A stretch of 64,000 bases of DNA, taken from positions 434,001 to 498,000 of the forward strand of contig NZ_JAFIMU010000009.1 in the NCBI RefSeq assembly GCF_017302985.1. Direction: 5' to 3'. This document shows, in pieces, positions 1-7,882 of the stretch; the first letter of the stretch is position 1, and the number at the start of each line of letters is the position of its first letter. Position numbers and translations under genes: made by a program. This stretch comes from Corallococcus macrosporus (lineage in GTDB: Bacteria > Myxococcota > Myxococcia > Myxococcales > Myxococcaceae). The notes below the pieces were generated by a model. That model was not told the origin of the DNA and made no database searches. It was given only the letters and a program-made list of their open reading frames with translations.

Positions 1-62
1 ATGCCGTACAGCTCGTGAGCATCGGCCAGGGTCCAGCGGTGCTGAGGGGAGGGAGCGGCCAT
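1..62 (-). CDS. speA: Arginine decarboxylase N-terminus (partial)
   Basis: Only the first 20 codons are inside the window. The reverse strand reads ATG at 62-60 and then MAAPSPQHRWTLADAHELYG, which resembles the conserved start of biosynthetic arginine decarboxylases (a tryptophan followed by an ADA-ELY motif). A GGAGG ribosome-binding site lies about 12 bases upstream. The enzyme would be PLP-dependent and convert arginine to agmatine for polyamine synthesis. The gene is divergent from the ClpX-like gene. The family call rests on 20 residues and is an inference; the rest of the gene lies left of the window. Confidence 0.5.
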   Translation of the reverse strand, partial: MAAPSPQHRWTLADAHELYG

Positions 63-298
63 CGTTGTTTCGTGCCTCCGGTGGAGCGCGCGGCGGGGGG
101 TGGAAACTCCCATGAACACGGGAGGGGGGCCGGACTATCGGAAACGTCCCGGGCATTCAATAGCCGCCTGTTCGAGGAGCAGGCAGGCGGGCAAGGGCCC
201 CATTCGCGGTGCTGGCCCTGGTGGGCCGGTCAGCATCCAATTCCTACCCTTCCTCCTGGGCAGCGCAGGGAGGCCGAGTGGAGAGAAGGGGAGGGTAC
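63..298. other. Divergent intergenic region
   Basis: This region separates the leftward decarboxylase start from the rightward ClpX-like gene. The only structure I see is a 7-bp inverted repeat (CCGCCTG at 164-170 and CAGGCGG at 184-190), which would lie in the leader of the ClpX-like mRNA. I found no convincing promoter and no coding sequence; the open frames across it look like GC-rich shadows. Confidence 0.4.
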
Positions 299-1375
299 AT
301 GGAGTCGTCCGCACGCAGGGAAGAGGCAGCGCCACTGACCCCGCGGGAGATCTTCGAACGGCTGGATCGCTACGTCATCGGACAGGAAGCAGCGAAGCGG
401 GCGGTGGCCATCGCCGCGCACAACCACCTCAAGCGCATCCAGGCGCGCCGGATGCGGCGGCAGTCCCTCATCAAGAAGTCCAACATCCTGCTCATTGGCC
501 CCACGGGCAGCGGCAAGACGCACATCGCGCGCAACCTGGCGGAGATCCTCCACGTCCCGTTCACCACCGTGGACGCCACCGAGTACACGGAGGCGGGCTA
601 CTACGGGAAGGACGTGGAGGTGATGGTGTCCGACCTGCTCTTCAAGGCGAACCACTCCGTGGAGGACACCCAGCGGGGCATCATCTTCATCGACGAGGTC
701 GACAAGATCGCCCGCCGCACGCAGGGCGCGCGCAACGGCGCGGGCAGCCGCGACATCGGCGGTGAGGGCGTGCAGCAGTCGCTCCTGAAGCTCCTGGAAG
801 GGCGCGAGGTGCACGTGCCCATGAACGTGACGCAGGCGTGGAACAAGAGCGACTTCGTGCAGGTGGACACGCGCGACATCCTCTTCATCTGCGCGGGCAC
901 GTTCAGCGACCTGCACGACTACGGCGACGAGGGCGGCCGGGCCATGGGCTTCGGCTCGGACGCGCTCACGGCGAAGCGCAAGGAGAAGCGCATCTCCACG
1001 AAGCAACTGGTGGACTTCGGGATGATGGCGGAGTTCCTGGGCCGCATGCCGGTGATGGTGCAGCTGGAGCGGCTGGGCGAGCCCGACCTCCTGCGCGTGC
1101 TCACCGAGCCGCCGGATGCCATCACCCGCGAGTTCAAGGAGCTCCTGTCGCTGGATGAGATCGAGCTGGAGTTCCCGGAGAGCGGCCTGCGGGAGGTGGT
1201 GCGCTACTCCATCGCGCGCGGGCTGGGGGCTCGCGGCCTGCGCTCCATCCTGGAGCACGTGATGTCGGACATCATGTTCGAGGCGCCGGAGCGCAAGCAC
1301 CGCCAGGTGACGGTGGACGCGGCGTTCGTGAAGGCGCGGCTCGCGGCGCTGGACGACGTGGAGCTCAACGCTTAG
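299..1375 (+). CDS. ClpX-like AAA+ unfoldase lacking the zinc domain
   Basis: This 358-residue AAA+ ATPase of the ClpX/HslU group would use ATP to unfold proteins. Visible motifs are an N-terminal YVIGQ, Walker A GPTGSGKT, Walker B FIDEVDK, a pore loop GYYG where ClpX has GYVG, and the sensor-2 GARGLRS. The four-cysteine zinc-binding domain at the ClpX N-terminus is absent; the protein starts directly at the AAA+ module. The ClpP-docking IGF loop is represented by MGF, so ClpP binding is possible but unproven. I chose the ATG at 299 because a GA-rich ribosome-binding site (GAGAAGGGGAGGG) precedes it, while the longer frame from 209 lacks one. Its last 11 bases overlap the convergent cvpA gene. 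It is probably a paralogue of a housekeeping clpX elsewhere. Confidence 0.85.
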   Translation: MESSARREEAAPLTPREIFERLDRYVIGQEAAKRAVAIAAHNHLKRIQARRMRRQSLIKKSNILLIGPTGSGKTHIARNLAEILHVPFTTVDATEYTEAGYYGKDVEVMVSDLLFKANHSVEDTQRGIIFIDEVDKIARRTQGARNGAGSRDIGGEGVQQSLLKLLEGREVHVPMNVTQAWNKSDFVQVDTRDILFICAGTFSDLHDYGDEGGRAMGFGSDALTAKRKEKRISTKQLVDFGMMAEFLGRMPVMVQLERLGEPDLLRVLTEPPDAITREFKELLSLDEIELEFPESGLREVVRYSIARGLGARGLRSILEHVMSDIMFEAPERKHRQVTVDAAFVKARLAALDDVELNA

Positions 1376-2132
1376 CGGCGGGCGCTGGCTTCTCGGAGGC
1401 CCGGGCGGCGGCGCCCAGCCGTGCCGCCGCCTGTGGATCCTGGATGAGCTGGAGCACCACGTCGTTGCGCAAGAGGGCCCGCGTGTCGCCGCGCTCCAGC
1501 GCGGCCTGCAGGTCCTGGTGCGTGAGGGCGACCTGGAAGCGCGGGTCCTTGCGCAGGGCCTTGAAGGCCGGGTCGTCCTGGAGCTTCTTCGCCTTGGCGG
1601 GGTCGTGGGTGGCCTGGGCCACGCGGACCAGGTCCTCCAGCGGGGCGAACTGGGTCAGCTCGAAGAGGTTGAAGCGGCGGGACAGGTCGAAGGCCATGGA
1701 GTCCTTCGGGGCCACGCCCACGCGCTTGCCGGCGACGACGACGTGCTGCTCCATGAAGGTCAGCGCGCTCAGGCACACCCAGAAGAGGGCCGCCATCTTC
1801 CCGCCGCCGAGGATGAAGCCCAGCGTGCGGTCCATGCCGCGCTCCTCCGGATCCTTGCCGGAGAGGAAGCGCAGCAGCAGCGCGCCCAGGGCGTAGCGCA
1901 CGGTGAGCCACGTCACGACGAAGAGGAGCACCGTGCCGAAGAGCGTGCCCACGAGCAACGGCGAGCCCAGCGCGACCGCGAGCTTGGGACCGGCAAGGGG
2001 CGCGAGCTTGCGCGAGACGAAGTAGCCCGCCGCGAGCCCCACGGAGTTGGCCACCTGCCGGGCGGCGCCGGAGAGGGCGCCGAGGGTGCCGAAGAACAGC
2101 ACCATGCCCAGGAGGATGAGGTCGATGACCAT
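1365..2132 (-). CDS. CvpA family membrane protein
   Basis: This 255-residue protein has about four hydrophobic segments in its first 150 residues, spaced as in CvpA (colicin V production) proteins, and a hydrophilic Ala/Lys-rich C-terminal half. CvpA proteins are small inner-membrane proteins linked to envelope integrity; their biochemical role is unclear. Start: ATG at 2132, with AGGAG eight bases upstream. It is the third gene of a leftward operon behind the Hsp70 and J-domain genes, 21 bases after the J-protein stop. The C-terminal extension of about 100 residues is longer than in a minimal CvpA. The linkage to chaperones suggests assembly or stress control of a membrane complex, which is an inference. 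Confidence 0.75.
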   Translation of the reverse strand: MVIDLILLGMVLFFGTLGALSGAARQVANSVGLAAGYFVSRKLAPLAGPKLAVALGSPLLVGTLFGTVLLFVVTWLTVRYALGALLLRFLSGKDPEERGMDRTLGFILGGGKMAALFWVCLSALTFMEQHVVVAGKRVGVAPKDSMAFDLSRRFNLFELTQFAPLEDLVRVAQATHDPAKAKKLQDDPAFKALRKDPRFQVALTHQDLQAALERGDTRALLRNDVVLQLIQDPQAAARLGAAARASEKPAPAAKR

Positions 2133-2153
2133 GTCGGGGGCTCCTGGGGGCCG

Positions 2154-4487
2154 CTAGCGGATCTTGAACGAGGAGTCGCCCTTGGACTTGTCCGCGGTCT
2201 GCTTCTGGGCTTCCGCGAGGGCTTCCTTGTAGCGGGCGTTGGAGGGCTCGTAGGTGAGCGCCATCTTGAGGTTGCGCTCCGCGGCGGACGGGTTGCCGGA
2301 CTCCAGGTCCTTCTGGGCCTGCGCGTAGAACTGACGGCCCTTGGGGTGGGTGCCGATCTGCTCTTCCTGTTCCTTCTTCGCGGCGGCCTTGGTCTCGGAC
2401 TCGGAGGCGTCGGTGAAGCGCAGCTTCTGCGCGCGGTCCGGGCCGGCGATGTCCGTGAGGTACTTCTTGCGCTTGGTGTCGTCGCGCAGGACGTAATAGG
2501 CCTCGGTGACGCGCTTGTAGAGCTCGTTCACCTGGTCCTTGAGGGCCTTGGACTCGAGATGGAAGAAGCGGTCCGGGTGGTAGACGCGGCTCTCCCGGTA
2601 GAACGCCTTCTTGATGTCGCTGGGGGCGGCGGTGCGCTCCAGGCTGAGCAGCTCGAAGTAGTCCATCTGGTCGAGCTTCGCGCAGCGGGACTCCAGGTCC
2701 ACGAGCTGTTCCGGGCTGAGGGCGGGGCCCTCGGAGGACGGAGGCGGCGGGGGCACGCTGGCGGCGGCGGGAGGGCGGGGCGGAGCCACCGGCGGCGGCG
2801 TCAGCGGACGGGCGGAGCCTGCGGGAGCCAGGGCGGGCAGTGACGTGGTGGGCCGGTTGCCGGGACGCGGCGGCGCGGGGGCCGCGGGAGCCACGGGCGG
2901 GACGACCTGCCCGGCGGCGAGCACCGGCGGCGGCGTCCCGGCGGGGGCGACGGTGGGAGGGCTGATCCGGGGCGCGACGGGCGGCGGCGTCACCGGACCC
3001 ACGGTGGGGATGGGGCGCGCGGCGGGAGGCACCGGAGCGGGAGTCGCGCCGGGAGGCCGGGCGCCCGCGGGAGCGATGGTGGGAACCGAGGGCGGACGGG
3101 CCGCGGGAGCCACGGGCGGAATCCCGGGGCTCAGCGGCTGCATGGTCGGCACGGCCGAGGGCGCACGGGCCACGGGCGGCGTCGGCATGGCCGCGACGCC
3201 GGGCACCGCGGGAGGCATCGCCGGCGGCATGGCGGGCGAAGCGCTCGCGTTGGGAGGAACGACCGGCGCGATGCGAGGCATCGACGCGGGGGCCACGGCA
3301 GGTGTCGCGGTGGTCGGCCGAGCGCTGGCGGGGACTGCTGGAGTCGCGGTGGTGGGGCGAGCCGCGGCGGGTACGGCCGGAGTCACCGCACCCACCGCAG
3401 GAATCCCAGCGACCGTGGGCCGAGCACCGGGAGGCGTTGCCGGAGTCACCGTGCCGACAGCCGGAACTCCCGTGGCGGTGGGGCGCGCAGCGGCGGGTGT
3501 TGCCGGTGCCTGCGGCGGAGCCACCGCGCCGACGGCCGGAGTCGCGGAGACAGTGGGGCGCGCTGCAGCGGGTATTGCCGGCACCACCGCGCCGACGGCC
3601 GGAACTCCCGTGGCGGTGGGCCGAGCGCCTTCAGCGGTCACAGCCGGCGCTTGAGGCGGAGCAACTGATCCGACCGCTGGAGCCGTCGTGCCCGGAGGGC
3701 GAGCACTCGCGGGCGCCTGGGGCGGAGTCACCGCGCCGACGGCCGGAATCGCGGCGACGGTGGGACGGGTCTGCGCGGTCGTCGCGGGCGGCGCGGATGC
3801 AACGCCGATGGACGGAACCCCAGACACCGTAGGCCGTGATGCAGCGGGAGTACCCACCGGTGCGATGCCCGGAGGGGGTCCACGAGGCGCGGCTCCCACG
3901 GGCGCGAGGCTCGCGGGCGTTGGACGCGGGGGCGCTCCACTCGCGGGCGCGACGGGAGGGACACCGCTGGACGACGCGGGCTGTGCCGTCGCCGGAGCTA
4001 CGGACGGAACGCCGCCAGTCGTAGGCGCTTGAGCCGGCGCCACGGGCGGAGCTCCACCCGCCGGAGCCACCTGGCCCGAAGCAGGCCGCGCCGCCGGAGC
4101 CGTCACTGTCGGAACCTGGCCCGAAGCAGGCCGTGCCGCTGCCGGAACGCCTCCCGCCGAAGGAGCTTGCGCAGCCGGAGCCACCGACGGCACCTGACCC
4201 GACGCGGGCCTTGCTGCCGGAGCCACCGACGGCACCTGACCGGACGCGGGCCTTGCCGTGGCCGGAGCCAGCGGGGGCGTCACGGGGGGCGGCGTGGCCC
4301 TGGCGGCCGGAGCCGTTCCCGGGGGCGGCGTGGCCGCTGCGGGAGGCCGGGGCGCCGTGGGCGCGACGGACGGGGGCACGGAGGCCGTTACCCGGGGCAG
4401 GGCGGGCGTCGCCGGACGCGCCGGGGCCTGGGGCGCGGCGGGCGGCCCTGGCGGTGCGCCAGCGTTCGGATCGGAAGGCTCGGACAT
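2154..4487 (-). CDS. J-domain protein with very long Pro/Ala-rich N-terminus
   Basis: This 777-residue protein has a J domain at about residues 605-680, with the HPD motif at 637-639, so it should stimulate the ATPase of an Hsp70. The obvious partner is the Hsp70 encoded nine bases upstream. A TPR-like helical stretch (about 690-765) follows the J domain. Residues 1 to about 590 are almost entirely Pro, Ala, Val, Thr and Gly in degenerate repeats such as ARPASGQVPSVAPA and PTVAGIPAVGAVTPA, with no hydrophobic segment. The J domain is thus C-terminal, the reverse of classical DnaJ, and the Gly/Phe and zinc-finger regions are missing. The N-terminus may be a flexible tether or spacer. Its repeats would make length variation between strains likely. 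Confidence 0.85.
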   Translation of the reverse strand: MSEPSDPNAGAPPGPPAAPQAPARPATPALPRVTASVPPSVAPTAPRPPAAATPPPGTAPAARATPPPVTPPLAPATARPASGQVPSVAPAARPASGQVPSVAPAAQAPSAGGVPAAARPASGQVPTVTAPAARPASGQVAPAGGAPPVAPAQAPTTGGVPSVAPATAQPASSSGVPPVAPASGAPPRPTPASLAPVGAAPRGPPPGIAPVGTPAASRPTVSGVPSIGVASAPPATTAQTRPTVAAIPAVGAVTPPQAPASARPPGTTAPAVGSVAPPQAPAVTAEGARPTATGVPAVGAVVPAIPAAARPTVSATPAVGAVAPPQAPATPAAARPTATGVPAVGTVTPATPPGARPTVAGIPAVGAVTPAVPAAARPTTATPAVPASARPTTATPAVAPASMPRIAPVVPPNASASPAMPPAMPPAVPGVAAMPTPPVARAPSAVPTMQPLSPGIPPVAPAARPPSVPTIAPAGARPPGATPAPVPPAARPIPTVGPVTPPPVAPRISPPTVAPAGTPPPVLAAGQVVPPVAPAAPAPPRPGNRPTTSLPALAPAGSARPLTPPPVAPPRPPAAASVPPPPPSSEGPALSPEQLVDLESRCAKLDQMDYFELLSLERTAAPSDIKKAFYRESRVYHPDRFFHLESKALKDQVNELYKRVTEAYYVLRDDTKRKKYLTDIAGPDRAQKLRFTDASESETKAAAKKEQEEQIGTHPKGRQFYAQAQKDLESGNPSAAERNLKMALTYEPSNARYKEALAEAQKQTADKSKGDSSFKIR

Positions 4488-4496
4488 CGGCGGTGC

Positions 4497-6104
4497 CTAG
4501 TTGGCCACGGCGGGAAGGTCGCTGGCGTTGTGGCCCGCGAGCCGCGTGTTGCGGTTCGCCTGGATCGACTGCTGGATGTCCGTCTCCGTCATGCCGGACG
4601 ACAGCGTGATGGCCGTGGACGTCTTCTGGCCCGTCTCCACGTCGCACGCGGACACGTTCACCAGACCGTCCGTGTTGATCTCGAACGTCACTTCGATCTT
4701 CACCTCGCCGCGATACCCGATGCGGAAGCCCGAGAACTCGAACTCGCCCAGCATCTCGCACTCCTCGGCGCGGTTGGACTCACCCTGGTACACGCGGATC
4801 TTCACCTTCTCCTGCCCGTCGCGGCTGGTGGTGAAGGTCTTCGAGCGGTCGATGGGCACCGGCGTGTTCTTGTCGATGATCTTCTCCGTGTACCCACCCA
4901 CGGTGCCGATCCGCAGCGTCAGCGGCGTGACGTCCACCAGGAACGTCTCCGTCTTGCTGTCCAAGAGCGCGTGCGACTGCAGCGCCGCGCCCATGGCCAC
5001 GACCTGATCCGGGTTGATGCCCTCCAGCGGATCCTTCTGGAAGTAGTGCTTCACCGAGTTGCGGATGATGGGCAGCCGCGTGGGCCCGCCCACCAGGATG
5101 ACCGCGTCGATGTCCGCCGCCGTCAGCCGCGCGCTCTGCAGGGCCTCGTCGCAGACCTTGAACGTGCGCTGCACCAGGTCCATCACCATCCGGTTGAACT
5201 GGTCCTGGTTGAGCGTGTTGCGCAGGTCCATCACGTTGCCGTTGGCGTCCTGGCAGATGCCCTGGCAGAGGATCTCCGCGGTGCCGGTCTGGCCCACGTC
5301 GATCTTCGCCTTCTCCGCCGCGTCCTTCAGCATCTGCAGGCAGTACTTGTTCTGCCGCAGGTCCAGCCGCGTGCGGTTGAGGAAGTCCTCCGCCATCCAC
5401 GTCATGATGCGGTCGTCGAAGTCGTCGCCGCCCAGGTACGTGTCGCCCGCCGTCGCGAGCACTTCAAAGACGTCCTTGCCGATCTCCAGGATGGACACGT
5501 CGAACGTGCCGCCGCCCAGGTCGTAGACGACGACGCGCTGGTTCACGTCCCGGCCGAAGCCGTACGCGAGCGCCGCCGCCGTGGGCTCGTTGAGGATGCG
5601 AAGCACCTCCAGCCCCGCGATGCGGCCCGCGTCCTTCGTCGCCTGGCGCTGGTTGTCGTTGAAGTACGCCGGGACGGTGATGACCGCCTTGTGCACCTCA
5701 CGGCCCAGGTACGTCTCCGCGACGGCCTTCATCTCCTTGAGCACCAGCGCGGAGATCTCCGGCAGCGAATAGCTGCGGTCCCGCACACCGATGCGCACCG
5801 AGTTGTTGTCGCCCTCGACGATGCGGTACGGCATCACCGCCTGCGCCTTCTTCACCTCGTCGGAGAAGTAGTACCGGCCGATGAGCCGCTTGGCCGAGTA
5901 CACCGTGTTCTCGGGGCTGGTGATGATGTTCTTCTTCGCCGCGTTGCCCACCAGCACGGACCCTTCCTCCAGGAAGGACACGCACGAGGCATGGGTCGTC
6001 TCGCCCCACTCGTTGGGGATGACCGTGGGCTGACCCTCGTGGACGACGGACACGCACGAATAGGACGTGCCCAGGTCGATGCCGATTGCGATGTCGTCCG
6101 CCAT
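4497..6104 (-). CDS. Lid-less Hsp70 (DnaK-like) chaperone
   Basis: This 535-residue Hsp70 has an N-terminal ATPase domain with the phosphate-1 loop GIDLGTSYSCV, the DLGGGTFDVS signature and the VGGPTRLP signature, followed by a beta substrate-binding domain (about 385-500). It ends after a short helical stretch, so the alpha-helical lid and the C-terminal tail of DnaK (about 638 residues) are missing. It is therefore a DnaK paralogue rather than the main DnaK. I chose ATG 6104 because GGAGACGGA sits just upstream and a promoter candidate lies at 6169-6197, inside the longer frame. First gene of the operon with the J-protein and CvpA. Myxobacteria carry several specialised Hsp70s, some tied to motility; this one cannot be assigned to a named one from the sequence. 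Confidence 0.88.
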   Translation of the reverse strand: MADDIAIGIDLGTSYSCVSVVHEGQPTVIPNEWGETTHASCVSFLEEGSVLVGNAAKKNIITSPENTVYSAKRLIGRYYFSDEVKKAQAVMPYRIVEGDNNSVRIGVRDRSYSLPEISALVLKEMKAVAETYLGREVHKAVITVPAYFNDNQRQATKDAGRIAGLEVLRILNEPTAAALAYGFGRDVNQRVVVYDLGGGTFDVSILEIGKDVFEVLATAGDTYLGGDDFDDRIMTWMAEDFLNRTRLDLRQNKYCLQMLKDAAEKAKIDVGQTGTAEILCQGICQDANGNVMDLRNTLNQDQFNRMVMDLVQRTFKVCDEALQSARLTAADIDAVILVGGPTRLPIIRNSVKHYFQKDPLEGINPDQVVAMGAALQSHALLDSKTETFLVDVTPLTLRIGTVGGYTEKIIDKNTPVPIDRSKTFTTSRDGQEKVKIRVYQGESNRAEECEMLGEFEFSGFRIGYRGEVKIEVTFEINTDGLVNVSACDVETGQKTSTAITLSSGMTETDIQQSIQANRNTRLAGHNASDLPAVAN

Positions 6105-6168
6105 TCCGTCTCCGGTGAAGACCTGCACCCCGGTCCCTCTGGGGGAAGGGCATTCGGGAAGCGCCCGG

Positions 6169-6197
6169 AGGTTAGGCGCCACGCTGTGAGGTGTCAA
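6169..6197 (-). promoter_or_regulatory. Candidate promoter for the Hsp70 operon
   Basis: On the reverse strand TTGACA (6197-6192) is followed after 17 bases by TAACCT (6174-6169). The -35 is a perfect consensus and the -10 matches three of six. The start point would be near 6162, giving a leader of about 58 bases before ATG 6104. I see no CIRCE element or heat-shock sigma-32-type sequence here. Confidence 0.45.
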
Positions 6198-6318
6198 TTC
6201 AATGACTGATCAAACGCCAGCCATTTCAAGGGCTTAGCGCCAGAGCAGGGGAGCGGGTGGGCGGCGCTGAACGCAGGGTCCCTGGACCTTATCCCTTGAG
6301 GTGAAGGGGGGAATCGCC

Positions 6319-7149
6319 ATGTCCGCCATCCTCGCCGCGCTGTCGTCGGATCCCAACCTCCTCCGGTGTGAGCTGCACCGGCTGACCCGTCAGGTCGTCC
6401 TCCGCCCGGACGCCCGGGCCAACGCCCTGGGCGTGGGTTCCTATGCCCAGGAGGAGGTGCTCCTGCGCCGCCTGGCGCCGGACCGGGAGCTCACCCTGGA
6501 TGACCTGGGGCCGCCCCACGAATCGGAAGCGGTGCTCTTCCACGCGGGGCGCCTGCCGCTCGGCCTGTCGCCCGAGGAGAACACCCAGCCCTTCCGGGCC
6601 CGCCACTGGTTGTTCGCCCACCAGGGGCCGCTGCCGGACTTCGAGCCCCTGCGCGCCCCGCTGCTGTCGCGCGTGCCGGAACACCTCCTGCGGCAGGTGC
6701 GGGGCCCCACCGACAGTGAGATCCTCTTCGCCCTGTTCCTCACGCACCTGCGCGAGCTGGGGCGCACGGATGATCCGCGCCTGGAGCCCGCTGTCGCTGG
6801 CCGCGTGCTGCGCGCCACGGTGCGCGAGGTGGAGGCCGCGCTCGTCCGGGCCGGGCAGGTGCGCACGCCGCCGTTGAACCTGGTGGCCACCAATGGCGCG
6901 GTGCTGCTCGCCACCCGGTGCGGCGAGGCCCCGCTGTACTACACGCGCCTGGAGGGCAGCGCGGAGTGCGCGCACTGCGGCGTGACGCCGGACACGCCGG
7001 AGACGCATCCGGAGGTGGGCGCGCACCGCCGCCGCCGCACGGTGGTGGTGGCCAGCCACGTCACGCGCACGCAGGGCTGGGTGGAGCTGCCGCAGGGCAC
7101 CACGCTGGTGGTGGGCGCGGACCTCCAGGTCCAGCACCTGCCCGCCTGA
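6319..7149 (+). CDS. Class II glutamine amidotransferase-fold protein without Cys nucleophile
   Basis: The 276-residue protein keeps the layout of YafJ/EgtC-type class II glutamine amidotransferases: an FHAGRLPLG strand (HxR position), WLFAHQGPL (the FAHNG position), GPTDSE (the TDSE motif) and NLVATNGAVLLATR near the end. In this family the N-terminal Cys, exposed after Met removal, is the nucleophile. Here the start reads MSAILAAL with Ser at position 2 and no Cys nearby. It is probably catalytically dead for glutamine hydrolysis, or acts by another residue. ATG 6319 is preceded by GAAGGGGGGA, a strong ribosome-binding site; the upstream in-frame GTG at 6301 would not supply a Cys either. 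It stands alone, divergent from the Hsp70 operon. Confidence 0.7.
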   Translation: MSAILAALSSDPNLLRCELHRLTRQVVLRPDARANALGVGSYAQEEVLLRRLAPDRELTLDDLGPPHESEAVLFHAGRLPLGLSPEENTQPFRARHWLFAHQGPLPDFEPLRAPLLSRVPEHLLRQVRGPTDSEILFALFLTHLRELGRTDDPRLEPAVAGRVLRATVREVEAALVRAGQVRTPPLNLVATNGAVLLATRCGEAPLYYTRLEGSAECAHCGVTPDTPETHPEVGAHRRRRTVVVASHVTRTQGWVELPQGTTLVVGADLQVQHLPA

Positions 7150-7156
7150 GGGCCCG

Positions 7157-7882
7157 CTACGGGCCGCCGAAGAACGACACTTCCAAGAAGCGCACGTAGA
7201 GGTTGCAGGCGGCGTGGAAGAGGGAGCAGCCGACGAGGGTGCCGGTGCGCTCGCGCATCCAGCCGAAGAGGAGGGCGGGGAAGAACACCGCCAGCCGCCA
7301 CGTCTGGAAGATGGCCAGGTGGCCCAGCGCGAAGAGCACGGCCGTCACCCAGAAAGCGCGTCCCAGCCGCGCGCCCAGCACCACGCGCCCCTGCGGCCAT
7401 GCGTCGCGCAGGCGGGCCTGGAGATAGCCCCGGTAGAAGAACTCCTCTGGCAGGGCGACGACGAAGAGCTGATCAATCACCCACTCGCCGAAGCGCGGGG
7501 GCAGGCGCGGCTGGAAGTGGCCCTCGCCGATGATGGGCGTCAGGTGCTGCGCGAGTCCGGGCGGCAGGTGCGGCACCACCTGCACGAAGCCGGCGAAGCC
7601 CGCGAAGAACAGCGGGCCCACGATGGCGGACAGGATCAGGAACAGCCGCACATCCTCCTTCCACGCGCGCAAGCTGAGGCCGTAGTCGCGGTAGTCCTCG
7701 TCGCGCCAGCGCATGGGGATGAGCGGCAGGTAGAGGAAGCCCACCGTGGCCACCAGCTTGGGCACGCTCGTGCCCCCGGCGATGAGGAAGGCCACGACGA
7801 TGCCCAGGAAGCCCAGCGCCCAGAGGCCCACCGCCTCCTGCACCGCGCTCAACCGGAAGGGCGGCCCCGAAGGACGGCTCAT
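7157..7882 (-). CDS. CPBP glutamic intramembrane protease, myxosortase-like
   Basis: This 241-residue polytopic membrane protein has all three CPBP/Abi motifs: PEEFFYRG (EExxxR), FALGHLA (FxxxH) and HAACN (HxxxN). These carry the catalytic Glu and supporting residues of glutamic-type intramembrane proteases. Members in myxobacteria, called myxosortases, are proposed to cleave MYXO-CTERM tails of surface proteins. The amidase at 59059-61938 carries such a tail. Its ATG overlaps the TGA of the upstream trypsin-like gene (ATGA at 7879-7882), so the two are probably translationally coupled. I recall a trypsin-like gene beside a CPBP protease in Myxococcus, which supports the assignment but was not checked. 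Other CPBP proteins have unrelated substrates. Confidence 0.75.
   Translation of the reverse strand: MSRPSGPPFRLSAVQEAVGLWALGFLGIVVAFLIAGGTSVPKLVATVGFLYLPLIPMRWRDEDYRDYGLSLRAWKEDVRLFLILSAIVGPLFFAGFAGFVQVVPHLPPGLAQHLTPIIGEGHFQPRLPPRFGEWVIDQLFVVALPEEFFYRGYLQARLRDAWPQGRVVLGARLGRAFWVTAVLFALGHLAIFQTWRLAVFFPALLFGWMRERTGTLVGCSLFHAACNLYVRFLEVSFFGGP

Noticed and set aside
230..1300. 356-residue reverse-strand open frame antisense to the ClpX-like gene
   Set aside because: GC-rich shadow: His/Leu/Arg-rich composition, no start signal, no family motif, and the opposite strand encodes a clear AAA+ protein.
1518..2843. 441-residue forward frame across cvpA and the J-protein gene
   Set aside because: Shadow of the leftward operon, with no domain and no ribosome-binding site.
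2154..4487. Repeats in the J-protein gene as a mobile or CRISPR-like array
   Set aside because: The repeats are coding, in frame, and give Pro/Ala-rich protein; unit lengths and spacers vary.
4029..6209. 726-residue forward frame antisense to the Hsp70 gene
   Set aside because: Arg/His/Leu-rich shadow without motifs; the opposite strand carries full Hsp70 signatures.
6105..6318. Heat-shock element (CIRCE or sigma-32 type) upstream of the Hsp70 gene
   Set aside because: No TTAGCACTC-N9-GAGTGCTAA and no CCCCAT-type box; only a vegetative-type promoter candidate was found.
7151..7165. GGCCCG-CTA-CGGGCC as a bidirectional terminator between convergent genes
   Set aside because: Six base pairs with a three-base loop and no U-run; too weak to call.
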